Positions 26,008 to 34,002 of a stretch of 64,000 bases of DNA are shown one piece after another (within the stretch, counting starts at the first letter, position 1; the number at the start of each line of letters is the position of its first letter). Origin of the DNA: Pelagibius sp. Alg239-R121 (GTDB lineage Bacteria > Pseudomonadota > Alphaproteobacteria > Kiloniellales > Kiloniellaceae); NCBI RefSeq assembly GCF_947331435.1, contig NZ_CAMZOF010000003.1:620001-684000 (forward strand), read 5' to 3'. The position numbers were made by a program, and so were the translations under genes. The notes beneath the pieces are model-generated. The model did no database searches and was not told the DNA's origin. It saw only the letters and a list, made by a program, of their open reading frames with translations.

Positions 26008-26888
26008 GATGTATCCGATTGTCTGGAATCTTATTTAAAACAATGTCGTCGAAGCGATGCCGGGATATTCGAACTAAGATATATGAATCGTCAAGTGACC
26101 TAGGATTGTATTTTTGCTTGAATTATCTTGCAATGATTTGGATTCGCGAAGTGGTAACAAGAAATACTATCTATAATGTTTTGGATTAGAGGGAAATTTT
26201 ACAAACAATTCTTGCGTTGATTGTGCCCGTCGCCTTGGGAGGCTTTTCCCGGCAACAGTCCCTCCGCAAAACGGAAAAAGGTCTCCGCTGTGCGGAGACC
26301 TTCATTTGCGCGGATGTTCAGAATTGCATGACCATGCCGCAACACCCTAAAATTAACTTGGAGCGCGATCATTCTTGGTTAAGTAATCAAGGAGGTCTTT
26401 CGTACTTGTATGATGTGATTTTGAGTGCGTTTTTTGCGCTCTATTTTGAGTTAAGAAAGCGAATGAGCTCTCGCTCTGATGCGCAGTGTGACTGGGTGAG
26501 TCAGCCGGCTGCCCCGAACGGCATTTCGACGTGCAAGCAGCTTGGCTGGCAATTTCACCAAAGATGACAAGTGCTCCAACAGGGCCTCGCATCTCAATGC
26601 GCGTGCCAATCGCACGTGGTGACCGATCGTTTGTAGGGGCAAATCAGTATTTCGCACCGCTGGCGCGACAGAGTTTCTGTGTATCGACGTGGTCGCCTCC
26701 GAAATCGAGTCAGAGGCGTTTCACATCCCGGAGCCTCCAAGCGAGGATCTTAATTTTCGACGTCCTATGCCTATGCGCAAATCCGGCCAACTTCAACGGA
26801 CAGAATATTGAAATTACGACGTAGTTATCAACAATGGCATGTTGTTGCCATGCAAAAACTTCATGTCGTTTGAATGACGCTTGTTCGT
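26008..26888. other. 880-base intergenic region with an orphan terminator
   Basis: No convincing protein gene on either strand: the short open frames lack ribosome sites and resemble no family. The left part (26008-26220) is AT-rich. A 6-bp dyad ATGGCA/TGCCAT at 26834-26851 lies 38 bases beyond the GcvR-like stop and may end that transcript. The strong hairpin at 26278-26302 is listed separately and has no gene to serve. Confidence 0.5.
26271..26302 (-). terminator. Minus-strand intrinsic terminator without an assigned gene
   Basis: The perfect 10-bp arms 26278-26287 and 26293-26302 surround a 5-base loop. Read on the minus strand, the hairpin runs into CTTTTTCCGTTTT, a good U-tract. The nearest upstream minus-strand gene ends at 26889, about 590 bases away, so the terminator more likely belongs to an unannotated small RNA in between. 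Confidence 0.72.
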
Positions 26889-27413
26889 TCAGTTCGCAAC
26901 GCCAAGTGAAATATCGACCATCAGATCATTGGCCAATTCCTCCAAGTCACCTCTCAAGCTGTCCAGGTCCACCGAATCCGGTACACGGATGACCGCGGTT
27001 GCCCGAAACACCTTTCCGCCGGCCATGGAGGCGCTGTCGGTTCCCGTATTCAGATCTTCGATGCTGACTTTTCGTTCGGCAAGAATGCGGGTGACATCGT
27101 GAACGATCCCAGGATGATCCGACCCGACAAGCTCAAGCACACGCTCCTCGAAATTGACGGCCGGGGCCTCCGTTCTGCTGCGCTCGACCAGGATCTGTAG
27201 GTCGCCCGAACTTAGAGCGTTTAAGCCGTTGAGCACTCCGTCGACCTTTTCTTCGGCGGCCTCTATATGGACGATCCCTGCAAATTTACCTGCGAGATGA
27301 GTCATGCGGCTTTCCAGCCAATTGGCGCCGTTTGCAGTGATTGCTTCGGCCAGAGTTTCAACGAAACCCGGTTTGTCATCACCAAGAACCGTTAATACCA
27401 ACGACGTTGCCAT
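26889..27413 (-). CDS. Two-ACT-domain regulator, GcvR-like
   Basis: A 174-residue protein from the ATG at 27413, which follows GAGAGGGA; a longer open frame upstream has no ribosome site and reads as non-coding. Two ACT domains are visible: LVLTVLGDDKPGFVETLAEAI at the start and VLELVGSDHPGIVHDVTRIL near residue 96. The DDKPG and SDHPG turns are typical ACT ligand-binding loops. GcvR represses glycine-cleavage genes through GcvA in enterobacteria; in alphaproteobacteria these ACT proteins are uncharacterised, so glycine sensing is only a suggestion. Confidence 0.85.
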   Translation of the reverse strand: MATSLVLTVLGDDKPGFVETLAEAITANGANWLESRMTHLAGKFAGIVHIEAAEEKVDGVLNGLNALSSGDLQILVERSRTEAPAVNFEERVLELVGSDHPGIVHDVTRILAERKVSIEDLNTGTDSASMAGGKVFRATAVIRVPDSVDLDSLRGDLEELANDLMVDISLGVAN

Positions 27414-27817
27414 AGCACATCCCTCTCTTGGTTTCCGACGCTGTTCATCCCCTTCAGATGAAACTTCGCCTATTGTTCTACGCCCTTCGTGATAATCGCC
27501 AGCCAAGGCGACAGGTTGCAAAAATAGTCTAAGCGCCTTCATTCGCACGGGACAGAGATTATCTTTGTGACTCGACCTTTTGGTAACTCCTGTTGAATTC
27601 CAGGTGCCAAAAAAGCAGTTTTTTCGGGCGCAACGAAACCAAGATATACCGTTAACGGTTTTTCGATTATATGATGGCGCCGAATTTCGGCGGGAATGCG
27701 TCAAAGTAACCAACCTTTGCGTCCCGGCGCCCATTGTGCTTTTGGTTGGCTCCGTGATGCTCACCGGTTCATTTTGAATTTCAATGTTTTCTTGAAACTC
27801 AAGGAAAAGTCATAGGT
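27414..27817. other. Intergenic region, nothing clear
   Basis: About 400 bases between divergent genes. It must carry both promoters. The part after 27700 is AT-rich; no operator or RNA motif could be supported. Confidence 0.35.
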
Positions 27818-28594
27818 ATGGACGTTCTACTCGAATCAATAATTCTTGTTATTCTGCTGTTTATTGTTCTTTTGCTGGCTTATTGCTTTCATAAGATCAG
27901 AAGAATAGATAATAACATCAGCGAAATACTCTTTCGTGTGATGAAAATTCAACGAACCGATCTCGTTGATATATTTCAACAACGCCAGAATTTGGACATT
28001 CTTCAGCACGAGTTATCACTGACGCGCCCTTTACCGCCGACACGTGGCTGGGCAGCGTCGCCGGATTTTTTATTGATTATTGCCCGCCATGCCAGTGAGG
28101 CCAAACCGGACACGGTTGTCGAGTGCAGTTCAGGGACGTCGACGGTCGTACTCGCTTCCTGTTTGCGCGAAAACGGCAAAGGCCATGTTTACAGTCTTGA
28201 GAACGATAAGGCCTTCGCGGAGACAACCCGATCCCATCTTGAGCGTGAAGGCTTGAGTGAATGGGCGACAGTCTTACATGCGCCGCTGGTTCGGCAAGAT
28301 GTCGGAGAACGACAGTTTTCCTGGTACGATCATCAGAATTTGCCGGATTCTGCGATTGACATGATCATTGTTGACGGTCCTCCACATCTCGTCGGTAATA
28401 TGGCGCGCTATCCTGCCGGCCCGAAACTCTTCACCCGGCTTGCTGACGGAGGGACGGTGTTTGCAGACGACGCCGACCGTTCGGAAGAAGAGGCAACCCT
28501 GGCTGCTTGGCGGCAGGAGTTTCCGACATTCCAGGAGGGCTACCACTACTGCGAAAAGGGATGTATCTCCTTTCGGAAGCCAGACACGCCGTAG
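27818..28594 (+). CDS. Membrane-anchored class I SAM methyltransferase-like protein
   Basis: A 258-residue protein with one very hydrophobic N-terminal span (about 5-28), a helical linker (30-65) and a class I methyltransferase-like domain. The glycine-rich SAM loop is modified to VVECSSGTSTVVLA (about 99-112), followed by VYSLENDKAF with the acidic ribose-binding residue and IDMIIVDGPPH near 177 at the motif IV position. This resembles O-methyltransferase/FkbM-like enzymes near cell-surface genes. Substrate unknown; no neighbour helps. Confidence 0.78.
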   Translation: MDVLLESIILVILLFIVLLLAYCFHKIRRIDNNISEILFRVMKIQRTDLVDIFQQRQNLDILQHELSLTRPLPPTRGWAASPDFLLIIARHASEAKPDTVVECSSGTSTVVLASCLRENGKGHVYSLENDKAFAETTRSHLEREGLSEWATVLHAPLVRQDVGERQFSWYDHQNLPDSAIDMIIVDGPPHLVGNMARYPAGPKLFTRLADGGTVFADDADRSEEEATLAAWRQEFPTFQEGYHYCEKGCISFRKPDTP

Positions 28595-29023
28595 GCAGGG
28601 CCGGCAAGGATGGCAGTCGTAGAGATGCGGGCCGGCGGGTCTGTAGCGAGATCTCGGCTGTCTTTCTGACTTGGTTTCCGATCCGCTCTAGGTTGAGGAC
28701 ATATCTTGCTTTTGACCATTGTTGCCAGGAGTGGTTGCTGCTAACGCGTTCGCCCAAGGTTTAAAACGCCCTGGTCAGTTTGGCCAAAACACCAAATCTC
28801 TTTCCCGTCGATAGCTCGCCAGTCAAATTTTCTTTGCTTAACAAATAGCGCTTTGTTCTGGGGCAGAGGGGAGTGGGTCGAAACAGGCAGATACGAAAAT
28901 AATAAATTACGTCAATAAGATAACGTCGAGTTATCCGCATTGTAAGGGGGTCTTGAGCGCACGATGTCCGTGGGGACTCGTGTCAGCGAATTACCGGCTC
29001 GATCGGAATTTGGCGGCGCGGCG
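28595..29023. other. Intergenic region, nothing clear
   Basis: About 430 bases between two genes that converge here. No terminator hairpin, repeat or small gene could be supported. Confidence 0.35.
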
Positions 29024-30343
29024 TTATGTATAGAGGAGCGTACAGATAACAATGGCTGCGGCGACGCCTGTGGCATCGGCGGCGAGCGCGGCAACCAGGG
29101 CATGGCGTATCCGCCTGATCTGTACCGCACCGAAGTATACGGCCAGGACATAAAACGTCGTCTCCGTCGAGCCCTGGAAGGTGCTGACGAGATAGCCTGT
29201 GTAGCTGTCCGGGCCGATAGCGGGATTCTCGATGATCGATGCCAGGATGCCGTATGCGCCAGATCCTGAAAGTGGCCGCAGAAGCGCCATAGGCAGGGCC
29301 TCCGGCGGCAGGCCAAAGAGCCGGGTCACCTGTCCCAAGGGCTCGATCATCAGCTCCATCGCACCGCTGGCGCGGAACATACCGATCGCTGCAAGGATGG
29401 CAACAAGGTAGGGAATAATTCGGAGCGCTACCTGAAAGCCGTCCTTGGCGCCCTCTACAAAGACTTCATAAACTGGCACGCCCCGAAGAACGCCGAACCC
29501 GAGAAGGGCGACCATCAGTCCGGGGATAATCCACGGCGAAATGGATTGACCGAACAGAATGGTGAGCGGAACCAGACAGAGGATCGTCGACAAGGCCAAT
29601 GCAGAGACCCAGAAGGGATAGGCGCTGTGCCCGGCGTCTTCGGCCATTGCACGAACCTCATCCGAATAGTCCCCCTGAGCTGCAGTTTTCACGTCATCTT
29701 TTGGCAACTCTGCCGTATCGCCGGAGGCGGCGGATGCCGGCCACAGATTCTGACAGAGTTTGGCAACCACAATGGCAACCGTGGTCGAGCAGATGGTCGC
29801 AAAGAGGGTCGTCGGCAGGATACCGGCGGGGTCTTCGGAGCCTGCGGCAGCGCGCAGGGCGATGACGCCGGTTGGCAGGAGCGTAACGCTCGAGGTGTTG
29901 ATGGCCAGAAACAGCGCCATGGCATTGGTTGCTGTACCTGGATTGGGGTTCAGCTTGTCGAGCTCTTCCATGGCTCGAATGCCAAAGGGGGTCGCGGCAT
30001 TTCCAAGGCCAAGCGCGTTGGCCGAGAGATTCATCACGATTGCGCCCATGGCAGGATGGTCTTCCGGAACATCCGGAAACAAGCGGATCATGAGGGGGCG
30101 CAGTGTCTTTGCGATAACCGTGAGCAGTCCGCCGGCCTCGGCGACTTTCATCAAACCGAGGAACAGCGCCATTGCGCCAACCAGCCCAAGGGCCAGGGTC
30201 ACCGCGCCGCTGGCGGCATCGATCATGCCGATTGACAGGACTTCCATGGGGCTGGAACCGCCGCTTCTGGGGTCCCAGTCGAACTGACGCAAACCTGCGA
30301 CGGCGAACGCAACGATAACGATTGCAAAGAAGATACCGTTCAC
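29024..30343 (-). CDS. Fused SpmA-SpmB-like nucleoside-recognition membrane protein
   Basis: A 439-residue multi-span protein made of two gate (nucleoside recognition) domains. The first half carries MKVAEAGGLLTVIAKTLRPL and NLSANALGLGNAATPFG, the hallmark of SpmA. The second half carries VEGAKDGFQVALRIIPYLVA and FRASGAMELMIEPLGQVT, the hallmark of SpmB. In sporulating Firmicutes the two are separate dehydration proteins; fused versions are widespread in non-sporulating proteobacteria, where the role is unknown and transport is presumed. GTG at 30343 is the start. Confidence 0.88.
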   Translation of the reverse strand: MNGIFFAIVIVAFAVAGLRQFDWDPRSGGSSPMEVLSIGMIDAASGAVTLALGLVGAMALFLGLMKVAEAGGLLTVIAKTLRPLMIRLFPDVPEDHPAMGAIVMNLSANALGLGNAATPFGIRAMEELDKLNPNPGTATNAMALFLAINTSSVTLLPTGVIALRAAAGSEDPAGILPTTLFATICSTTVAIVVAKLCQNLWPASAASGDTAELPKDDVKTAAQGDYSDEVRAMAEDAGHSAYPFWVSALALSTILCLVPLTILFGQSISPWIIPGLMVALLGFGVLRGVPVYEVFVEGAKDGFQVALRIIPYLVAILAAIGMFRASGAMELMIEPLGQVTRLFGLPPEALPMALLRPLSGSGAYGILASIIENPAIGPDSYTGYLVSTFQGSTETTFYVLAVYFGAVQIRRIRHALVAALAADATGVAAAIVICTLLYT

Positions 30344-30617
30344 GAAGGGGAGTCCACGCCAGCAGTTATCACCGAGTCTTGCTTATCACGTCCGAACCGA
30401 GTCGGGCCAGCGCACGTGGATTTGCGGTGATTGGCAACGACCGCTGTGGTTGAAGGTCTAAATTTGATACGACCGTAGGGAACAGTACGTCAGACCGTTA
30501 GGTTCGGTTAATCGGCTGTTAAGTTTGAGGTGCTATTTCTCGGTCTCACGATGAACGCTTGCCTTATCTGCTCGTCAAAATTTTCTTAAACTCATGGGAG
30601 CTGGCCGGTCCTCCGCT

Positions 30618-31109
30618 ATGAACACTGCACCGAACGAAGGTTTTAACAATGTTGTCGATGTTATCGAAGGCATCGAGGAAGAATCACGCCTCTTGAGTGA
30701 GGAAATCGAGAAGGTCGGCAAGGTCGCCCAGCAGATCGATGCTATCGCGAAGCAGACCAACCTATTGGCTCTGAACGCAACCATCGAGGCCGCCAGGGCC
30801 GGTGAAGCCGGTAAGGGATTTGCCGTTGTGGCCGGCGAAGTCAAACAGCTTGCCAATCAGACCTCTGCCGCGACGTCGGAAATCAGTGAAACGCTGAAGA
30901 CTCTGACAGAACAGGCCGAGCGCCTGACGACGCGCAGCCATTCCGCCAAAGCTGCTTTGAGCAACAACCCAGGTCAGTCTCCGGTCGCCAGCCCGCCTGC
31001 TGCTCCCACGCCTGCGCCAGCAGCGAAGGTGACAGTACCCGAGCCGGCTGCCGCGCCGGTTGCAAGTGAGCCGGCTGAACCGGCCATGCAGGGCGGCGTC
31101 ACGATGTAA
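30618..31109 (+). CDS. Soluble chemoreceptor-tip protein without sensor or membrane spans
   Basis: About 163 residues from ATG 30618 (an alternative ATG is at 30594). It holds only the conserved signalling hairpin of chemoreceptors, [20 protein letters not shown] through [17 protein letters not shown] (about 44-83). It has short flanking helices, no HAMP domain, no transmembrane segment and no ligand domain. The C-terminal third is a low-complexity Ala/Pro/Val tail. It should bind CheA/CheW if expressed. It may be a degenerate receptor remnant, but the frame is clean and ends at a strong terminator. Confidence 0.8.
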   Translation: MNTAPNEGFNNVVDVIEGIEEESRLLSEEIEKVGKVAQQIDAIAKQTNLLALNATIEAARAGEAGKGFAVVAGEVKQLANQTSAATSEISETLKTLTEQAERLTTRSHSAKAALSNNPGQSPVASPPAAPTPAPAAKVTVPEPAAAPVASEPAEPAMQGGVTM

Positions 31110-31130
31110 ACTTCCCGGGTATCGAAATTT

Positions 31131-31175
31131 AAAGAGCGGATCGGGCTTCGTGCCTGGTCCGCTCTTTTTTTGTTT
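31131..31175 (+). terminator. Intrinsic terminator after the chemoreceptor-tip gene
   Basis: The arms 31131-31146 and 31152-31167 pair over 16 positions, with two G-U pairs, and close on a TTCGT loop. Seven T residues, a G and five more T residues follow. It starts 21 bases after the stop. Confidence 0.93.
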
Positions 31176-31323
31176 TTGCGTACCTATAACGGGTTGCGTT
31201 TTCTGGAATCGCAGAGTTTCAAAATTTGTGCCCGAGATCAGCAGCTTGCTGATTGAGAGGCGTGCAATTTGAGTCCGTTTAAACGTTAACTGCTCTAACG
31301 AGCGAGGCGTGAAGCCTCGTCGG

Positions 31324-33993
31324 TCAGGTCTTTTGTGTCGTCAAAGCAGCCTGCGCTGCAGCAAGACGGGCGATGGGTACGCGATAGGGCGAGCAGGAGA
31401 CGTAATCCAGGCCGACCTTCTGGCAGAAGTCGATCGATGCCGGATCGCCGCCATGCTCTCCGCAGATGCCGAGCTTGATGTCGGGCCGCTGCGCCTTGCC
31501 GCGTTCAACGGCAATGCTCACCAGTTCGCCAACACCGCTGTGGTCCAGCGAGATGAAGGGATCCTGCTCAATAATGCCGCGCTGCTCGTAGGTGCCAAGA
31601 AAGTTCCCCGCATCATCCCGCGACAGCCCGAAGGTGGTCTGAGTCAGATCGTTGGTCCCAAAGCTGAAAAATTCGGCTTCTTCGGCGATTTCACTGGCGA
31701 GCAGAGCCGCCCGCGGCAACTCGATCATCGTGCCGACCAGGTATTTGATTTCGATCCCCTCGCTGGTCATCACTTCGCGGGCCACTCGATCCACGAGGGC
31801 CTTAAGGATCTCGATTTCCTTCTTCATGGCGACCAGCGGGATCATGACCTCGGGCTCGACTGTATTGCCGTGTTCCTTGGCGACGGCTGCGGTGGCTTCG
31901 AAGATCGCGCGGGCCTGCATCTCGTAGATCTCGGGATAGGAGATGCCGAGGCGGCAGCCACGATGCCCGAGCATCGGGTTGTTCTCGGAAAGCTTGCCGG
32001 CCCGGCTGCGAACCAGTTCGAGCGGTGCATTGGAGGCTTCTGCAAACTCTTCCAGCTCTGCTTCGCCGTGCGGCAGGAACTCGTGCAACGGTGGATCGAG
32101 AAGCCGGATGGTGATCGGCAGACCTTCCATAATCTCGAAGATCTCGATGAAATCCTGGCGCTGCATGGGAAGGATTTTCGCCAGCGCGGCGCGGCGTTCT
32201 GCTTCGTTGTCGGCCAGGATCATCTCCCGGACGGCGATGATCCGTTCGGCGTCGAAGAACATGTGCTCGGTACGGCAGAGTCCGATGCCTTCTGCGCCGA
32301 AGTAACGGGCAGTTCGGCAGTCGTTCGGGGTGTCGGCATTGGTGCGTACCCGCATCTGGCGGATCGAATCGGCCCAGCCCATGAGCACCCCGAAATCGCC
32401 GGACAGCTCGGGCTGGATGGTTGGGACCTCGCCTTTCATCACTTCGCCGCTGCCGCCGTCGATGGTGATGAGATCACCTTCGCGGAGTTCCTCGTTCCGG
32501 GCCCGCAGAATGCGTTCCTTGTAGTCGATGCGGAGTTCACCGGCACCGGCCACGCAGGCGCGTCCCATGCCACGCGCGACCACGGCCGCGTGGCTGGTCA
32601 TGCCGCCACGTGTCGTCAGGATTCCCTGGGCGGCGTGCATGCCGTGGATGTCGTCTGGCGAGGTTTCGATCCTGCAGAGAATGACGGCTTCGCCGGCGGC
32701 AGCCTGCTTTTCCGCGGCATCGGCGCTGAACACGATTTTTCCCGAGGCTGCCCCGGGGGAGGCCGGCAGGCCACGGGTCAGGATGTGGCGCGGGGCATCT
32801 GGGTCAAGCGTCGGATGAAGCAGTTGATCCAAAGCCGCCGGATCGACCCGGGTAATAGCTTCGGCCTCTGTGATCAACCCCTCGTTCACGAAGTCGACGG
32901 CAATCTTGAGAGCTGCGGGGGCGGTACGTTTGCCGGAACGGGTCTGCAGCATATAGAGCTTGCCGCGCTGCACCGTGAATTCGATGTCCTGAATATCACG
33001 GTAGTGCTTTTCCAGACGCAGGCGCACATCGTTAAGCTGTCCGAAGACTTCAGGCATGACCTCTTCCATGGCCGGCAGGTCGGAACCGTTGGCGTTCTTG
33101 CCCTGGATGGTCAGGTGCTGCGGCGTGCGGATCCCCGCAACCACGTCTTCGCCCTGTGCGTTCACCAGATATTCGCCGTAGAAGATGTTCTCGCCGGTCG
33201 AGGGATCGCGGGTAAAGGCGACCCCGGTGGCGCAGTCATCGCCCATGTTGCCGAAGACCATTGCCTGAATGTTAACCGCGGTACCCCAGGCGGCCGGGAT
33301 CGCGTTGAGGCGGCGGTAAGTGATGGCGCGTTGGTTCATCCAGGATCCGAACACGGCCGAGATTGCGGCCCAGAGCTGATCCTTGGGGTTCTGCGGAAAT
33401 GGCTCACCGGTCTCCTCGACGATCTTGGCTTTGAAGCCTTCGATTACCTTGCGCCAGTCGTCGGCGTCGAGGTCGGTGTCCATGGCATGGCCGCGGTCTT
33501 CTTTGTGGAGCTCAAGAATGTCCTCGAAGTGGTGATGGTCGACTTCCAGCACCACGTCGCCGAACATTTGTATGAAGCGGCGGTAGCTGTCGTAGGCGAA
33601 GCGTTCGTCACCGGATGCCGCGGCAAGACCACGCACGGTCTCGTCGTTTAGGCCCAAATTGAGGACCGTATCCATCATGCCCGGCATGGAGGCCCGCGCA
33701 CCGGAACGCACCGACACCAGAAGGGGGTTCTGCGGATCCCCGAACTTCACGCCAACGAGGGTTTCGATCTGAGCAAGTGCCGTATCGACCTGACCCGCGA
33801 GTTCATCGGGATAACGCCGGTCGTTGTCATAATAGGCAGTGCAGACCTCGGTCGTGATGGTGAAGCCTGCGGGCACCGGCAAGCCGAGCGACGACATTTC
33901 GGCCAGATTGGCCCCCTTGCCACCCAGAAGGTTTCGCATGTCGGCACGGCCATCTGCTGTTCCGTCACCGAAACTGTAGACCCACTTAGTCAT
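31324..33993 (-). CDS. ppdK: Pyruvate, phosphate dikinase
   Basis: An 889-residue enzyme of the usual length, interconverting pyruvate, ATP and phosphate with phosphoenolpyruvate, AMP and pyrophosphate. The N-terminal ATP-grasp domain begins LLGGKGANLAEMSSLGLPVP. The phospho-carrier His468 lies in GGMTSHAAVVARGMGRACV, and the C-terminal TIM barrel ends with the catalytic-cysteine motif GICGEHGGDP. It starts 9 bases after the glyS stop, so glyQ-glyS-ppdK form one unit, an arrangement common in alphaproteobacteria. It would allow gluconeogenesis from pyruvate, including pyruvate from sulfolactate. Confidence 0.97.
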   Translation of the reverse strand: MTKWVYSFGDGTADGRADMRNLLGGKGANLAEMSSLGLPVPAGFTITTEVCTAYYDNDRRYPDELAGQVDTALAQIETLVGVKFGDPQNPLLVSVRSGARASMPGMMDTVLNLGLNDETVRGLAAASGDERFAYDSYRRFIQMFGDVVLEVDHHHFEDILELHKEDRGHAMDTDLDADDWRKVIEGFKAKIVEETGEPFPQNPKDQLWAAISAVFGSWMNQRAITYRRLNAIPAAWGTAVNIQAMVFGNMGDDCATGVAFTRDPSTGENIFYGEYLVNAQGEDVVAGIRTPQHLTIQGKNANGSDLPAMEEVMPEVFGQLNDVRLRLEKHYRDIQDIEFTVQRGKLYMLQTRSGKRTAPAALKIAVDFVNEGLITEAEAITRVDPAALDQLLHPTLDPDAPRHILTRGLPASPGAASGKIVFSADAAEKQAAAGEAVILCRIETSPDDIHGMHAAQGILTTRGGMTSHAAVVARGMGRACVAGAGELRIDYKERILRARNEELREGDLITIDGGSGEVMKGEVPTIQPELSGDFGVLMGWADSIRQMRVRTNADTPNDCRTARYFGAEGIGLCRTEHMFFDAERIIAVREMILADNEAERRAALAKILPMQRQDFIEIFEIMEGLPITIRLLDPPLHEFLPHGEAELEEFAEASNAPLELVRSRAGKLSENNPMLGHRGCRLGISYPEIYEMQARAIFEATAAVAKEHGNTVEPEVMIPLVAMKKEIEILKALVDRVAREVMTSEGIEIKYLVGTMIELPRAALLASEIAEEAEFFSFGTNDLTQTTFGLSRDDAGNFLGTYEQRGIIEQDPFISLDHSGVGELVSIAVERGKAQRPDIKLGICGEHGGDPASIDFCQKVGLDYVSCSPYRVPIARLAAAQAALTTQKT

Positions 33994-34002
33994 TGAACTC
34001 GA

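Noticed and set aside
26217-26824. Several overlapping short open frames on both strands in the 880-base gap
   Set aside because: No ribosome sites, odd composition and no family resemblance; an apparent porin-like C-terminus on the minus strand runs into a stop codon a few residues upstream.
31303-31319. Short hairpin CGAGGC/GCCTCG just beyond the ppdK end as a terminator
   Set aside because: Only six base pairs and no T-tract on the minus strand.
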